Source: Eubacteriales bacterium
GTDB taxonomy: Bacteria; Bacillota; Clostridia; Lachnospirales; Lachnospiraceae
Assembly: GCA_030524175.1 (NCBI GenBank)
Contig: JAUNHC010000008.1
Location: 62,001-126,000, forward strand
Reading direction: 5' to 3'
DNA: 64,000 bases
Shown here: piece after piece, positions 44,840-52,899 of the stretch
Layout of the letters: every line of letters begins with the position of its first letter
How positions within the stretch are numbered: the first letter of the stretch is position 1
Translations under genes and position numbers: made by a program
The notes under the pieces: model-generated
The model's database searches: none
The model's input: only the letters and a program-made list of their open reading frames with translations
Told to the model about the DNA's origin: nothing

Positions 44840-45553
44840 TCATGCCTCACTGCCCATCTGTGTCTTAGAAGAAATAAGCCTGGACCGGCCTTCTGCTTTC
44901 ACCAGATTCTCCAATTCCTTTAGGGCATCCTTCCCAATCCAAACCTGAGCTTTATTTCCGCTGTCCAACAGTTCATGTGCAAGAAGAATTGCTTTTTCAT
45001 TATAGTTAAAATCCCGTTTTCCAATTTCACGAAGAGCCCAGGAAATAGCTTTTTTAACATGCTCCCGCTCATCCTGTGAATATTTGGAAATCAGCTCCAA
45101 ATAATCATCCAGCACCTCATCTGAAATTTCCTTCTCATGAATGGCGGCTGAAGCCATCAAGGTAAAAGCAGCCCGCTTTTCATAAGTTTTGGGGGAGACT
45201 ATCCATTTTGTGATCAAATCGTTGTAACCCTTTATTTTTACCAGGAGATTTTTACATAAATGATCACACAAGTCCCAGGAAATCACATCACCCATAAGAG
45301 CCCCTGCCTCTTCTAAAGATGTCTGTTTTTTATCAAACAACAGCACTGCCAATAGTCTTGCCTCATGATAGCCTGTCTCCCAAAGTTCATGAGCAAGAAT
45401 ATTAGATTTTCCTATACTTTTCGCCAGTTTTCTCACATCTCCCGTGGAAACACCAATACTACACTCCTCCGGTATTCCCATTTTAACTACATTGGCTTTA
45501 TATTTTTCAGAAGCCATCGACTGTAACTGGGAAATAATTTCTCTGCTTTCCAT
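44840..45553 (-). CDS. AlkD-like DNA alkylation repair protein (HEAT-repeat glycosylase)
   Basis: 237 residues of HEAT-like helical repeats. AlkD-type enzymes excise positively charged N3/N7-alkylated bases without flipping them. The functional residues known from AlkD have matches: Trp and Asp in SWDLCD (~residue 94-98), Arg in YEKRAAFTLM (~130) and Trp in SWALREIGKR. Thus activity is likely. It lies 25 bases downstream of a GNAT gene and may be co-transcribed with it. Confidence 0.88.
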   Translation of the reverse strand: MESREIISQLQSMASEKYKANVVKMGIPEECSIGVSTGDVRKLAKSIGKSNILAHELWETGYHEARLLAVLLFDKKQTSLEEAGALMGDVISWDLCDHLCKNLLVKIKGYNDLITKWIVSPKTYEKRAAFTLMASAAIHEKEISDEVLDDYLELISKYSQDEREHVKKAISWALREIGKRDFNYNEKAILLAHELLDSGNKAQVWIGKDALKELENLVKAEGRSRLISSKTQMGSEA

Positions 45554-45578
45554 TCATATATCCTCCCGTCTTCACACC

Positions 45579-45980
45579 TTATCGATGTTGTATTGACATA
45601 GCAAAAGTTCCCTGAGCATATTCAAACCCTAAATGGTTATAAAATCCTACAAGCTGCTGATTTTCCGCAATTAAAATCAAATACAAGTAATCATTATACT
45701 TTTCCTTCACCAAATCCACAAGTATCTTGGCGATACCACACTTTTGAAATTCAGGTTCCACCAACAGATAATGAATATACGCCGTCAGTTCACCATCATC
45801 AATAGCATTTATTAATCCAATCAACCGCCCGTCAGCCCAGGCAGTAAACACTGTCTCGCAATTATTGAGCGCCTTGTATAACCGCTCAGGATAATTACCG
45901 GAAAGCCACCCTACCGATAAAAACAATTCCTGCAATTGTTCCCGGGTGAATTCTCTTTCTGAAGAATATATAATTTTCAT
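45579..45980 (-). CDS. GNAT-family N-acetyltransferase
   Basis: 133 residues from ATG 45980 (AGGG upstream), opening MKIIYSSEREFTREQLQELF, with core YLLVEPEFQKCGIAKILVDLV (acetyl-CoA loop Q-K-C-G-I-A, a slightly altered R/Q-x-x-G-x-A/G) and NHLGFEYAQG. Similar to short YpeA/YhfO-like GNATs. Substrate unknown. Next to AlkD on one side and CRISPR array 2 on the other. Confidence 0.85.
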   Translation of the reverse strand: MKIIYSSEREFTREQLQELFLSVGWLSGNYPERLYKALNNCETVFTAWADGRLIGLINAIDDGELTAYIHYLLVEPEFQKCGIAKILVDLVKEKYNDYLYLILIAENQQLVGFYNHLGFEYAQGTFAMSIQHR

Positions 45981-46097
45981 GATTTCCCTACTTTTTCTGA
46001 TATCCAAATACAAGTGATAAGGACCCTTTATATAACCTGACTTTAGTTGACAATTTAGTCATTACGCTGAAAATTATTGCATTACAAGAAGGCATAG

Positions 46098-46201
46098 ATT
46101 TCAATTCACGAGATTCCATACGAATCTCGACTAAGGGCAAACGCCGTATGTCCTTTGAGACAGCAAAATTTCAATCCACGAGATTCCATACGAATCTCGA
46201 C
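46098..46201 (-). CRISPR. CRISPR array 2: two 34-nt type I-C-like repeats, one 36-nt spacer
   Basis: Repeats at 46098-46131 and 46168-46201 differ at one base. Each starts ATTTCAAT(T/C)CAC and ends in TCTCGAC; the core CGAGATTC-CATAC-GAATCTCG is a perfect 8-bp stem. In the minus direction the repeat begins GTCGAGATTC and ends GTGGATTGAAAT, the type I-C 5' handle end. The leader is on the right (46202-46366), with the more consensus-like repeat next to it. Only one spacer (46132-46167) remains. No cas gene is adjacent. Confidence 0.85.
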
Positions 46202-46366
46202 AGCAAAAATGCACAATTTATTCTCAATATTATATGTAATATCCCCAAATTTTTGTGCATTATTTATTTAGGAAATAATTAAGTAAGAATTCACTTATTT
46301 ATAAATATAGTTTGTTTTACTGGTGCGAATCCACCTATAATTTTATGTTTACTTATGATTCGCACT
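46202..46366 (-). promoter_or_regulatory. CRISPR leader 2 with inverted repeat
   Basis: A/T-rich leader beginning AGCAAAAATGC next to the repeat. At 46322-46365 is an inverted repeat with arms GGTGCGAATC and GATTCGCAC around TTTTATGTTTACTT. The same element, 120-127 bases from the first repeat, occurs in leader 1. To its right, up to 46550, I see only A/T-rich sequence. Confidence 0.7.
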
Positions 46367-46554
46367 TAATAGTTTTCAAACAAACTTTATTGACACTGAT
46401 TATGATGAATAAATTCCAAAATATATTATTATTTCAACACATCATTTCCATAAATTCTATCGTAGGAATATATTTATGAAAAGCCACTCTATACTCACTA
46501 AATCCCTAATATTGTCCCAAGACAATAAACAACTGGAAGTATCTCATAAATATG

Positions 46555-46945
46555 GACTTCGATTTATATTAGGCAGCAAAAAAATAACTATATTTAACTT
46601 TTTAATATTCTCTACACACGGGAAATATCCAACGAATTTATAGTCTATTAACATTTTATCCAAACTTTGACGGAGTTCTGTCAAAAGAAAGTTCCAGCAA
46701 TTTATATTCGTTCTCAATGATATCAACCACCTCAAAGTCAAACTTCTTAGGAAATGTTTAACCAGTAGCCAAGACTTTTGCCTTTTACACCAAGCATACA
46801 AAAGCTAGACTTACCCTTTTCTTTAGCATCGGACAAACAATACTCCATCAACGATTTTCCGTAACCTTTTCATTAAGCGTTCTAAAAACATGTCCTTCAT
46901 TTAGTCTGGATAGCCACTGCCGCTTTATTTCAATCAGTTCCATGG
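46555..46945 (-). pseudogene. Decayed GNAT acetyltransferase (YoaP-like), internal deletion and frameshifts
   Basis: Reading leftward on the minus strand, ATG 46943 starts MELIEIKRQWLSRLNEGHV, then jumps at ~46870 to GYGKSLMEYCLSDAKEKG in the same style as the acetyl-CoA region of YoaP-type GNATs, with the intervening ~35 residues missing. Downstream pieces KSWLLVKHFL, KFDFEVVDIIENEYKLLELS and DYKFVGYFPCVENIKKLN fall in different frames and are broken by stops. The 85-residue open frame at 46544-46801 is part of this wreck, not a gene. It overlaps the end of the intact GNAT at 46930. Confidence 0.7.
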
Positions 46946-47370
46946 TCCCCTGCTGTCACCCAAACTGACATGCCATGTCCGTCAAAATCATTTGGTCTTT
47001 TCAGGAATCCAAGATTCTCATAAAAACATTCTCTTTTCTTAGCAGAATTTAAAGCAAACATTATCCTGTCACCGGCTTGAGACGAATCAATAACTTTTTT
47101 CATTAAAGTTCTAACTATGCTCTCTCCGATTCCCTTTCGTTGATATTCTGGTAATACAATAATATCTGCTATATATGCAGTATATCCAAAATCAAATAAC
47201 ACTCTGCCCATACCTACTGCCTTTTCTCCATCTCGGGCCACGGTAATAAATGTAGAATGGTCTAATCCTCGTATTGCCTGCTGTTCTGTCAGCGCCTGCC
47301 AACCAACAGCGACTCTCAATTCATTATATTCTATACCCGTCATGTCTTCGCCAAATATAATCTTATTCAC
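46930..47370 (-). CDS. GNAT-family N-acetyltransferase (second of a coupled pair)
   Basis: 146 residues from GTG 47370, which overlaps the previous gene's stop as GTGA, with AAGGAG eight bases upstream. Core: ADIIVLPEYQRKGIGESIVRTLMK (loop Q-R-K-G-I-G, split here over ~residues 70-93) and CFYENLGFLKRP. Family: short YhbS/AAC-like GNATs. Coupling to the next gene implies shared expression. Confidence 0.88.
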   Translation of the reverse strand: MNKIIFGEDMTGIEYNELRVAVGWQALTEQQAIRGLDHSTFITVARDGEKAVGMGRVLFDFGYTAYIADIIVLPEYQRKGIGESIVRTLMKKVIDSSQAGDRIMFALNSAKKRECFYENLGFLKRPNDFDGHGMSVWVTAGDHGTD

Positions 47371-47885
47371 AATCTTATCTCCTTATATTCTTCGGTTTTA
47401 ATTGCCTTTTGCCAAAAAGGGGAATCTGTTTGGCAATACTTTTTCATTACAAAATTAGTGAGTAAGATTCCTTCACGATCTACTTGTTGTTCTTTTATCA
47501 TTTTATATCCACGCATTTCAAAAAAAGGACGAGCAGTAATCGAGGCATGAACTGTTATAGAAGACCCTAATGCTTGTTTTTCAAGCATGTTACAAATCTG
47601 GGTTCCAATGCCCTGTCCTTGGCAATCCTTATGAACATAAAGTCTGTCAATATAGCTATTAGCGGCATCAAAATCTCCAAAACCTGCAATCATCCCATTA
47701 TTTTCAACGACGATACTATAATGCTGCAGAAATGAACGGTTCCAGTCTTTAAAATCTATTTTTCCAGAAGCCCAAACATCTACCTGTTTCTGACTGTAAT
47801 CTCTTATATTAATTGTATGAACTGTTTCATAAAATAGCTTTGCTATTTGATTTAAGTCTTGTGGGTGATATCTTCTGATCATCAA
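47367..47885 (-). CDS. GNAT-family N-acetyltransferase (first of a coupled pair)
   Basis: 172 residues opening MMIRRYHPQDLNQIAKLFYETV, with IDRLYVHKDCQGQGIGTQIC (Q-G-Q-G-I-G loop) and ARPFFEMRGYKMIKEQQV, features of the YafP/ElaA-like GNAT group common in Firmicutes. It begins 73 bases left of CRISPR array 1. AGAGGAAG precedes the start; either of two adjacent ATG codons could be used. Confidence 0.88.
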   Translation of the reverse strand: MMIRRYHPQDLNQIAKLFYETVHTINIRDYSQKQVDVWASGKIDFKDWNRSFLQHYSIVVENNGMIAGFGDFDAANSYIDRLYVHKDCQGQGIGTQICNMLEKQALGSSITVHASITARPFFEMRGYKMIKEQQVDREGILLTNFVMKKYCQTDSPFWQKAIKTEEYKEIRL

Positions 47886-47958
47886 TTTATTTCTTCCTCT
47901 CTCTATTCCTATAGAGTGGCATTTCCTGGTCGAATCATTACGTCATTTGAGCAATTTT

Positions 47959-48530
47959 AATCTTCACCCATCTCTACACGCGTAAAGTGACACTGAGCCG
48001 CCGCATTTCCAATCTCAATGGATGAATTCCACCCCACACTTTACTCGCATAAAGTAACCAGGATTTTACTGGGAGAGGAAATGATTAAAAAAATTTCAAT
48101 TCACACTTTACCCGCGTAAAGTGACCAATTACCACTCGCTGTGGTTTGACAACTGGTTATTTCAATCCACACTTTACTCGCGTAAAGTGACCCAGGTCAT
48201 CATACATATAATCACGGATATAGCAATTTCAATCCACACTTTACTCGCGTAAAGTGACGCGATCCACACGCATCCTGTAAAAATTGTCCGGGATTTCAAT
48301 CCACACTTTTACTCGCGTAAAGTGACCGGTTACAGAGATGGGTAAACATGAGAGCAATATTTATTTCAATCCACACTTTACTCGCGTAAAGTGACCCGGG
48401 CGGTTATTTTTGAGGCCAAGCATACAGATATTTCAATCCACACTTTACTCGCGTAAAGTGACACTACTACGATGCGCAGATCTATGTTGATACATACATT
48501 TCAATCCACACTTTACTCGCGTAAAGTGAC
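47959..48530 (-). CRISPR. CRISPR array 1: nine type I-C-like repeats (33-34 nt), eight spacers
   Basis: Repeats at 47959, 48026, 48093, 48159, 48226, 48293, 48363, 48430 and 48498 (33 nt each; 48293 has one extra T). The consensus starts ATTTCAATCCACACTTTA and ends CTCGCGTAAAGTGAC, with palindromic core CACTTTAC-TCGC-GTAAAGTG. Spacers are 33-36 nt and unrelated to each other. The two leftmost repeats are degenerate and the third slightly so, marking the leader-distal end; the right end is identical to consensus next to the A/T-rich leader, so transcription runs leftward. In that direction repeats end GTGGATTGAAAT, as in type I-C. No cas gene is in the window. Confidence 0.95.
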
Positions 48531-48702
48531 AGCAAAATCATACAATAAAAGCCATTAATTTTTGTAAATCTATCACAAGTTTTTCTTTATTTTATCAAAA
48601 TATCTGAAAAACATCAAGTAAATCCCCTCAAATATCTCATATATATATCATTTATTTGGTGCGAATCTCCCGGGAGTTTTATGTTTACTTGGGGTTCGCA
48701 CC
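48531..48702 (-). promoter_or_regulatory. CRISPR leader 1 with inverted repeat
   Basis: A/T-rich leader starting AGCAAAATCA. At 48658-48702 arms GGTGCGAATC and GGTTCGCACC flank TTTTATGTTTACTT, the same element as in leader 2 and similar to an inverted repeat I associate with type I-C leaders. From 48703 to the PHP gene stop at 48809 I see only A/T-rich sequence. Confidence 0.75.
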
Positions 48703-48808
48703 ATTTCAATTTTAGTGATATGACCTTGCCAGTTACGCTTTAATTATATAACTGGGGATTGGGAAATCAAAATGTATAGCTTGATATAGATTGTTTCCTT
48801 AGCTTTTC

Positions 48809-49594
48809 TTACAACAGCAGGTAGGTGGGCTGCATTTTCTCAAATGTACAGAAATGTGTAAAGCCCAATTCTTTTAGAGCACCGCTTACTTGGCGGATAT
48901 GATCGCCCAGATGTTCTGCATCATGGGTATCTGAGCCGATTGTAATGATTTTTCCGCCGAGCTTGTGGTAGCATTTAAGGATAGCTTTAGATGGCATTAA
49001 GTCGTTGAGACCGTACTTGAAGCTGGATGTATTTATTTCAATACCCTTTCCATCTGATATGACTTGGCGGAGTATTTTTTCTATAATATCCATTATATTG
49101 TTATCTGGATAATTCCCATAATCATCGTATCGTTTGATCATATCCAAATGACCCAGAACTGAATAGTTTTTATACTTTTGTACTACATTGTAAATGGCTT
49201 CATAATATGCTCTGTGAAACTCTTCCTGGCTTTTGCCTTCCTGGAATTGATAGTTCCAGAACTCTTTGTTGTCCACTTGATGGTTACTGAGGATTATAAA
49301 ATCAAAGGGCCAGGTTTCAAAATCTTTTTGAAAAAGAGGAATGGTTTGGGACTGAACTCCAAATTCTATTCCCGTTTTCAGGGTAATTTTTCCTGCGTAT
49401 TTTTTCTTGTATATTTCCACTGCTTTAAAATATGATGGATAATTACAGTTCAAGTCAGTTTTTATTCCGTAATCTACATGTTCTGTAAATGCAATTTCAT
49501 CCAGGCCATTTTTGAGTCCCTGTAAAATCATATTCTCCATGAGACATTGGGAATCGTCACTGTAACAGGTATGAACATGATAATCTGCTAACAT
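48809..49594 (-). CDS. PHP-family histidinol-phosphatase-like phosphoesterase
   Basis: 261 residues with the PHP metal motifs: DYHVHTCYSDDS (residues 4-15), FTEHVDY (~37), GIEFGVQ (~76), SNHQVD (~103), GHLDM (~150) and GSDTHDAEHLG (~222). Closest to HisJ/HisK-type histidinol phosphatases, the last step but one of histidine synthesis, though no his genes are near and related PHP proteins act on other phosphates. It sits where cas genes would be expected for the adjacent leader. Confidence 0.88.
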   Translation of the reverse strand: MLADYHVHTCYSDDSQCLMENMILQGLKNGLDEIAFTEHVDYGIKTDLNCNYPSYFKAVEIYKKKYAGKITLKTGIEFGVQSQTIPLFQKDFETWPFDFIILSNHQVDNKEFWNYQFQEGKSQEEFHRAYYEAIYNVVQKYKNYSVLGHLDMIKRYDDYGNYPDNNIMDIIEKILRQVISDGKGIEINTSSFKYGLNDLMPSKAILKCYHKLGGKIITIGSDTHDAEHLGDHIRQVSGALKELGFTHFCTFEKMQPTYLLL

Positions 49595-49679
49595 TCTCTT
49601 CTCCTCTTCTTCATAATGTATTGGTTAACGGAGCCGTAAAATTTCCGAGAATCCTACAACTGCTAAGTTTATTCCATAT

Positions 49680-51032
49680 TTATAGGGTATCTGTGGTTAA
49701 ATTATTAAGCCACTTATATCTTTTATAGTGGCGGTACACAGCAGGCAGTTTAATAAGCTCATCCAAATTCAGCAAAAAATATACAGCCATGACAGGAAGC
49801 TTAAAGGCAAAAGCAGCCAGCATTCCTGCAGGTACGATAATCAGCCACATAGTAACCGTATCGCACAGCAGTCCGAATTTCGTATCACCTCCGGCACAAA
49901 AAATACCGGCGATCACTGTGGAATTAATTGATTTCCCTACCAAATAATAAGAGCAAACATATAGCATGAGCCGAAGGTATTCCTGTGCCTGACTGCTTAA
50001 ATTAGTAAACCGCATGATCACCGTACCGGATATGAGCAGAAGAAGTCCTGACACTATCCCTGCTGCCAAAGATACTCTGCACAGCCTTGCACCATACTCT
50101 TTGGCTTGTTTAAGATCTCCTTTTCCCAGTTCATTCCCCACAAGAATACCGCTCCCTGTGCCAATCCCCAGACACATACAGGCAATAATGTTTTTTACAA
50201 TATTTGCAATGGAATTTGCCGCTACCGCATCATTGCCAAGATGCCCCATAATAACGGAAAACATAGTGAATCCACATCCCCATACCAGTTCATTGGCTAA
50301 AACCGGAAATGTATAGCGGTAAAAGTCACATTTTAAACGTTTACTTCCGGACAATAATAGCTTCAGTCTGATCCGTACTCTATCTTTCTTCCTATTTTCT
50401 GCCAAGACCAAAAGCAATTCTATCGCCCTGGAAATCACAGTAGCCACAGCTGCTCCGGCTATTCCCATCTTTGGAACCCCAAAAAGGCCAAAAATAAACA
50501 CTGCATTCAGAACAATATTTATAATCACAGCTGCTGAACCATATATTGTGCTGCGCAAGGTCCTCCCGCTGTTTTTCATAATACATAAATAAATCTGTGA
50601 AACGCCAGCAAACAAATAAGACCAGCTTACCTTCCGCAAATATTCTTCTCCAAGTCCGATCAGTGCGTTTTCATTTGTAAAAATCCTCATAAGTGATCCC
50701 GGTACCAGGGAAGCTGCAAAAAAGAATAAAAGAGAGACAAACATAGACATTTTAAGTGCTATTGCAAGCACCTGTTCCACTGACTTGCTGTCTCCTTTTC
50801 CCCAATACTGGGCAGCAAGTACAGTGGCCCCGATGGTAAGGGCAGCGTAAAAAAGATTCAGCACAAACTGTACCTGTGTTGCCAGCGAAACTGCCGACAA
50901 AGCTTCTTGGTTTAGCAGGCCAAGCATAAGTGCATCAGATGCACTTACCAAAGCAGAAAGCAGGTTCTGCATAGTTATAGGCAAAACCAATGCTAACAGC
51001 CTTTTATAAAATTTCATATTTTTATTTTCCAT
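49680..51032 (-). CDS. MATE-family multidrug/Na+ antiporter
   Basis: 450 residues with twelve predicted membrane helices in two six-helix halves. The opening LALVLPITMQNLLSALVSASDALMLG is the MATE N-terminal pattern (here spread over residues 12-37), and VLAAQYWGKGD and LVGNELGKGDLKQA are the paired loop motifs. It would export organic cations or metabolites. Divergent from the AraC regulator at 51275, which may control it. Confidence 0.92.
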   Translation of the reverse strand: MENKNMKFYKRLLALVLPITMQNLLSALVSASDALMLGLLNQEALSAVSLATQVQFVLNLFYAALTIGATVLAAQYWGKGDSKSVEQVLAIALKMSMFVSLLFFFAASLVPGSLMRIFTNENALIGLGEEYLRKVSWSYLFAGVSQIYLCIMKNSGRTLRSTIYGSAAVIINIVLNAVFIFGLFGVPKMGIAGAAVATVISRAIELLLVLAENRKKDRVRIRLKLLLSGSKRLKCDFYRYTFPVLANELVWGCGFTMFSVIMGHLGNDAVAANSIANIVKNIIACMCLGIGTGSGILVGNELGKGDLKQAKEYGARLCRVSLAAGIVSGLLLLISGTVIMRFTNLSSQAQEYLRLMLYVCSYYLVGKSINSTVIAGIFCAGGDTKFGLLCDTVTMWLIIVPAGMLAAFAFKLPVMAVYFLLNLDELIKLPAVYRHYKRYKWLNNLTTDTL

Positions 51033-51274
51033 TTCTTCTGCCCCTTTACAAATTTTTCTGTTTCTTTAAAATTCATATCCCGTGTTCTCTGCACGTATCT
51101 GTGTTATAATAAAAACATCTTAAGAATATACCCCTGAAACTCTCCAGGATAATGGGATCATACACGTCTTGTGTTCGTGTTCATGGTGTAATCATAATGT
51201 CAGGCTGAAAGTTTCTCTAACACAATAATTTAAATTTATTATAACAATCGTATTTTTTTAAAGGAGCTTATAAA

Positions 51275-52174
51275 ATGAAAATTGATATTCATGTGATGCA
51301 GGACGCTTCCGAGATTGTTCATTATGATACTGTTGGGATTCCTTTATATATCAGAACCAGTGCTTTATGCAATTATCCCGGGATGCGCGCACTGTGTCAC
51401 TGGCATGAGGATTTGGAGATGATCCGTGTCCTGAACGGACGGATGAATTATCATATTAATGGAAAGAAAATTCTTTTGGAAGAAAATGAATGTCTTATGG
51501 TAAATTCCAGACAGATGCATTATGGATATTCCCATAATCATGAAAATTGTACATTTACATGTATTCTATTTCATCCACAGCTTTTTACCGGAAGCATGGC
51601 TGTTTATGAAAAATATGTGAAACCTTATACAGAAAATCCTGGCCTTGAATATTTGTATTTTTACATAAACCATCCTCTGCACAAAGAAATTCTGGGTCAC
51701 CTTGATACAATTGCCAGTTTAAAATCCATAGGCCTGCCCGGATATGAAATGGCAATTACCGGAAATATGAATCTTTTATGGTCAAAGCTTCTAAGCGAGG
51801 CTGTACTCACCCTCCCTGAGCAGAGAACTCAGGGTGCTACTGACCTTATGATCCAAAAAGACATGGTATCTTTTATTCATCAGCATTATGCGGAAAAAAT
51901 CCTGCTCTCTGATATCGCCGCTGCAGGCAATGTGAGCCGAAGTAAATGCTGTATTATATTCAATCACTATTTACAGCAGACTCCCATTGATTTCCTCAAT
52001 CATTACCGTCTGGAAGTTAGCTGTAACCTGCTCCGAAACACTGACCTTAATATCACGGACATTGCATTTTCCTGCGGTTTCAATCATTTAAGCTATTATT
52101 CTAAGATTTTTATGAATAGCTATGGATACACCCCAAGCCAGTTCAGAAAATTATGCCTGAATAAAGACAAATAA
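51275..52174 (+). CDS. AraC-family regulator with N-terminal cupin
   Basis: 299 residues. N-terminal beta-barrel sensor (~1-150, with CHWHEDLEMIRVLNGRMNYH and LVNSRQMHYGYSH) followed by two HTH motifs: ILLSDIAAAGNVSRSKCCIIF (~210-230) and ITDIAFSCGFNHLSYYSKIF, ending GYTPSQFRK. Typical of regulators that sense sugars or small ligands. The ligand is unknown; the divergent MATE gene is a candidate target. AAAGGAG lies before ATG 51275. The 242-bp spacer holds no clear consensus promoter beyond A/T-rich -10-like boxes. Confidence 0.92.
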   Translation: MKIDIHVMQDASEIVHYDTVGIPLYIRTSALCNYPGMRALCHWHEDLEMIRVLNGRMNYHINGKKILLEENECLMVNSRQMHYGYSHNHENCTFTCILFHPQLFTGSMAVYEKYVKPYTENPGLEYLYFYINHPLHKEILGHLDTIASLKSIGLPGYEMAITGNMNLLWSKLLSEAVLTLPEQRTQGATDLMIQKDMVSFIHQHYAEKILLSDIAAAGNVSRSKCCIIFNHYLQQTPIDFLNHYRLEVSCNLLRNTDLNITDIAFSCGFNHLSYYSKIFMNSYGYTPSQFRKLCLNKDK

Positions 52175-52210
52175 CAGCAAAAACCTTGTAACTGCCAAAG
52201 TTTTTGCTGT
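52175..52210. terminator. Bidirectional terminator between AraC and GNAT genes
   Basis: CAGCAAAAACCTT / AAAGTTTTTGCTG stem with a 9-base loop in the 42-bp convergent gap. Confidence 0.8.
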
Positions 52211-52216
52211 TATACT

Positions 52217-52735
52217 TTATCTGTTTTCATACAACAACTTTTCAAATGCAATTTTTTCACTGCCTGCAAACCATACGGTTCCACAATATTGAAAGCCGTG
52301 TTTTTTAAGTATATGCTGCATAATTGTATTATTCTTATCGGTATCAGCACGTATACTGTAGATTCCTTTTTTCTTGCATAATTCTTCTGTCAGACGGATA
52401 ACAGATGCCGATAACCCGTTTCCCACATTTTTCTTGCCGGCTGCCAGCCGGTGGATGACTGCATAAGGAAGGCTGCTTTTCCACGCTCCCTTTAATTCTT
52501 TATAAGCTGGCTCACCGCCGAAATCAATGCAAAGATATGCCAGCTTATGTATACCGTCAGTTATAAAATATCCACGGTTGTTCACTATATCTTGTCTGAT
52601 ATTTTCTATATCAGGATATCCTGTCTGCCATTGGTCTATCCCTTGGTCTTTTAAGTATTCCTTCCCATCATTTATCAGATTCATAGCAATATCAATATCC
52701 TGCATATGAACCGGCTGCAGATAATATAAACTCAT
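52217..52735 (-). CDS. GNAT-family N-acetyltransferase
   Basis: 172 residues from ATG 52735 (GGGAG eight bases upstream) rather than two codons earlier. Contains GIDQWQTGYPDIENI and AVIHRLAAGKKNVGNGLSAS, in which the acetyl-CoA loop is altered (K-K-N-V-G-N-G-L), then SIRADTDKNNTIMQHILKKHGF. This pattern is that of a common Firmicute GNAT group of unknown substrate. Confidence 0.87.
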   Translation of the reverse strand: MSLYYLQPVHMQDIDIAMNLINDGKEYLKDQGIDQWQTGYPDIENIRQDIVNNRGYFITDGIHKLAYLCIDFGGEPAYKELKGAWKSSLPYAVIHRLAAGKKNVGNGLSASVIRLTEELCKKKGIYSIRADTDKNNTIMQHILKKHGFQYCGTVWFAGSEKIAFEKLLYENR

Positions 52736-52899
52736 TTTCATATCTCCCTTCTTTTATATTATACCTGTCTATATTATACTTTTATAATATCACCGGGATA
52801 TACTTATGTAAAAATGAAATATTAAAAGTTATACTTTAATTCTATTGAATAAATCAACTCATTAAAAAACAGCACTTCTCTCGTCTCACTGCATATCAC

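Noticed and set aside
46544-46801. 85-residue open frame on the minus strand
   Set aside because: It is a chance frame through a frameshifted GNAT pseudogene; homologous pieces continue in other frames.
48531-48808. Possible small cas2-like gene in the gap beside the leader
   Set aside because: All frames in this A/T-rich gap are short and broken; it is leader sequence.
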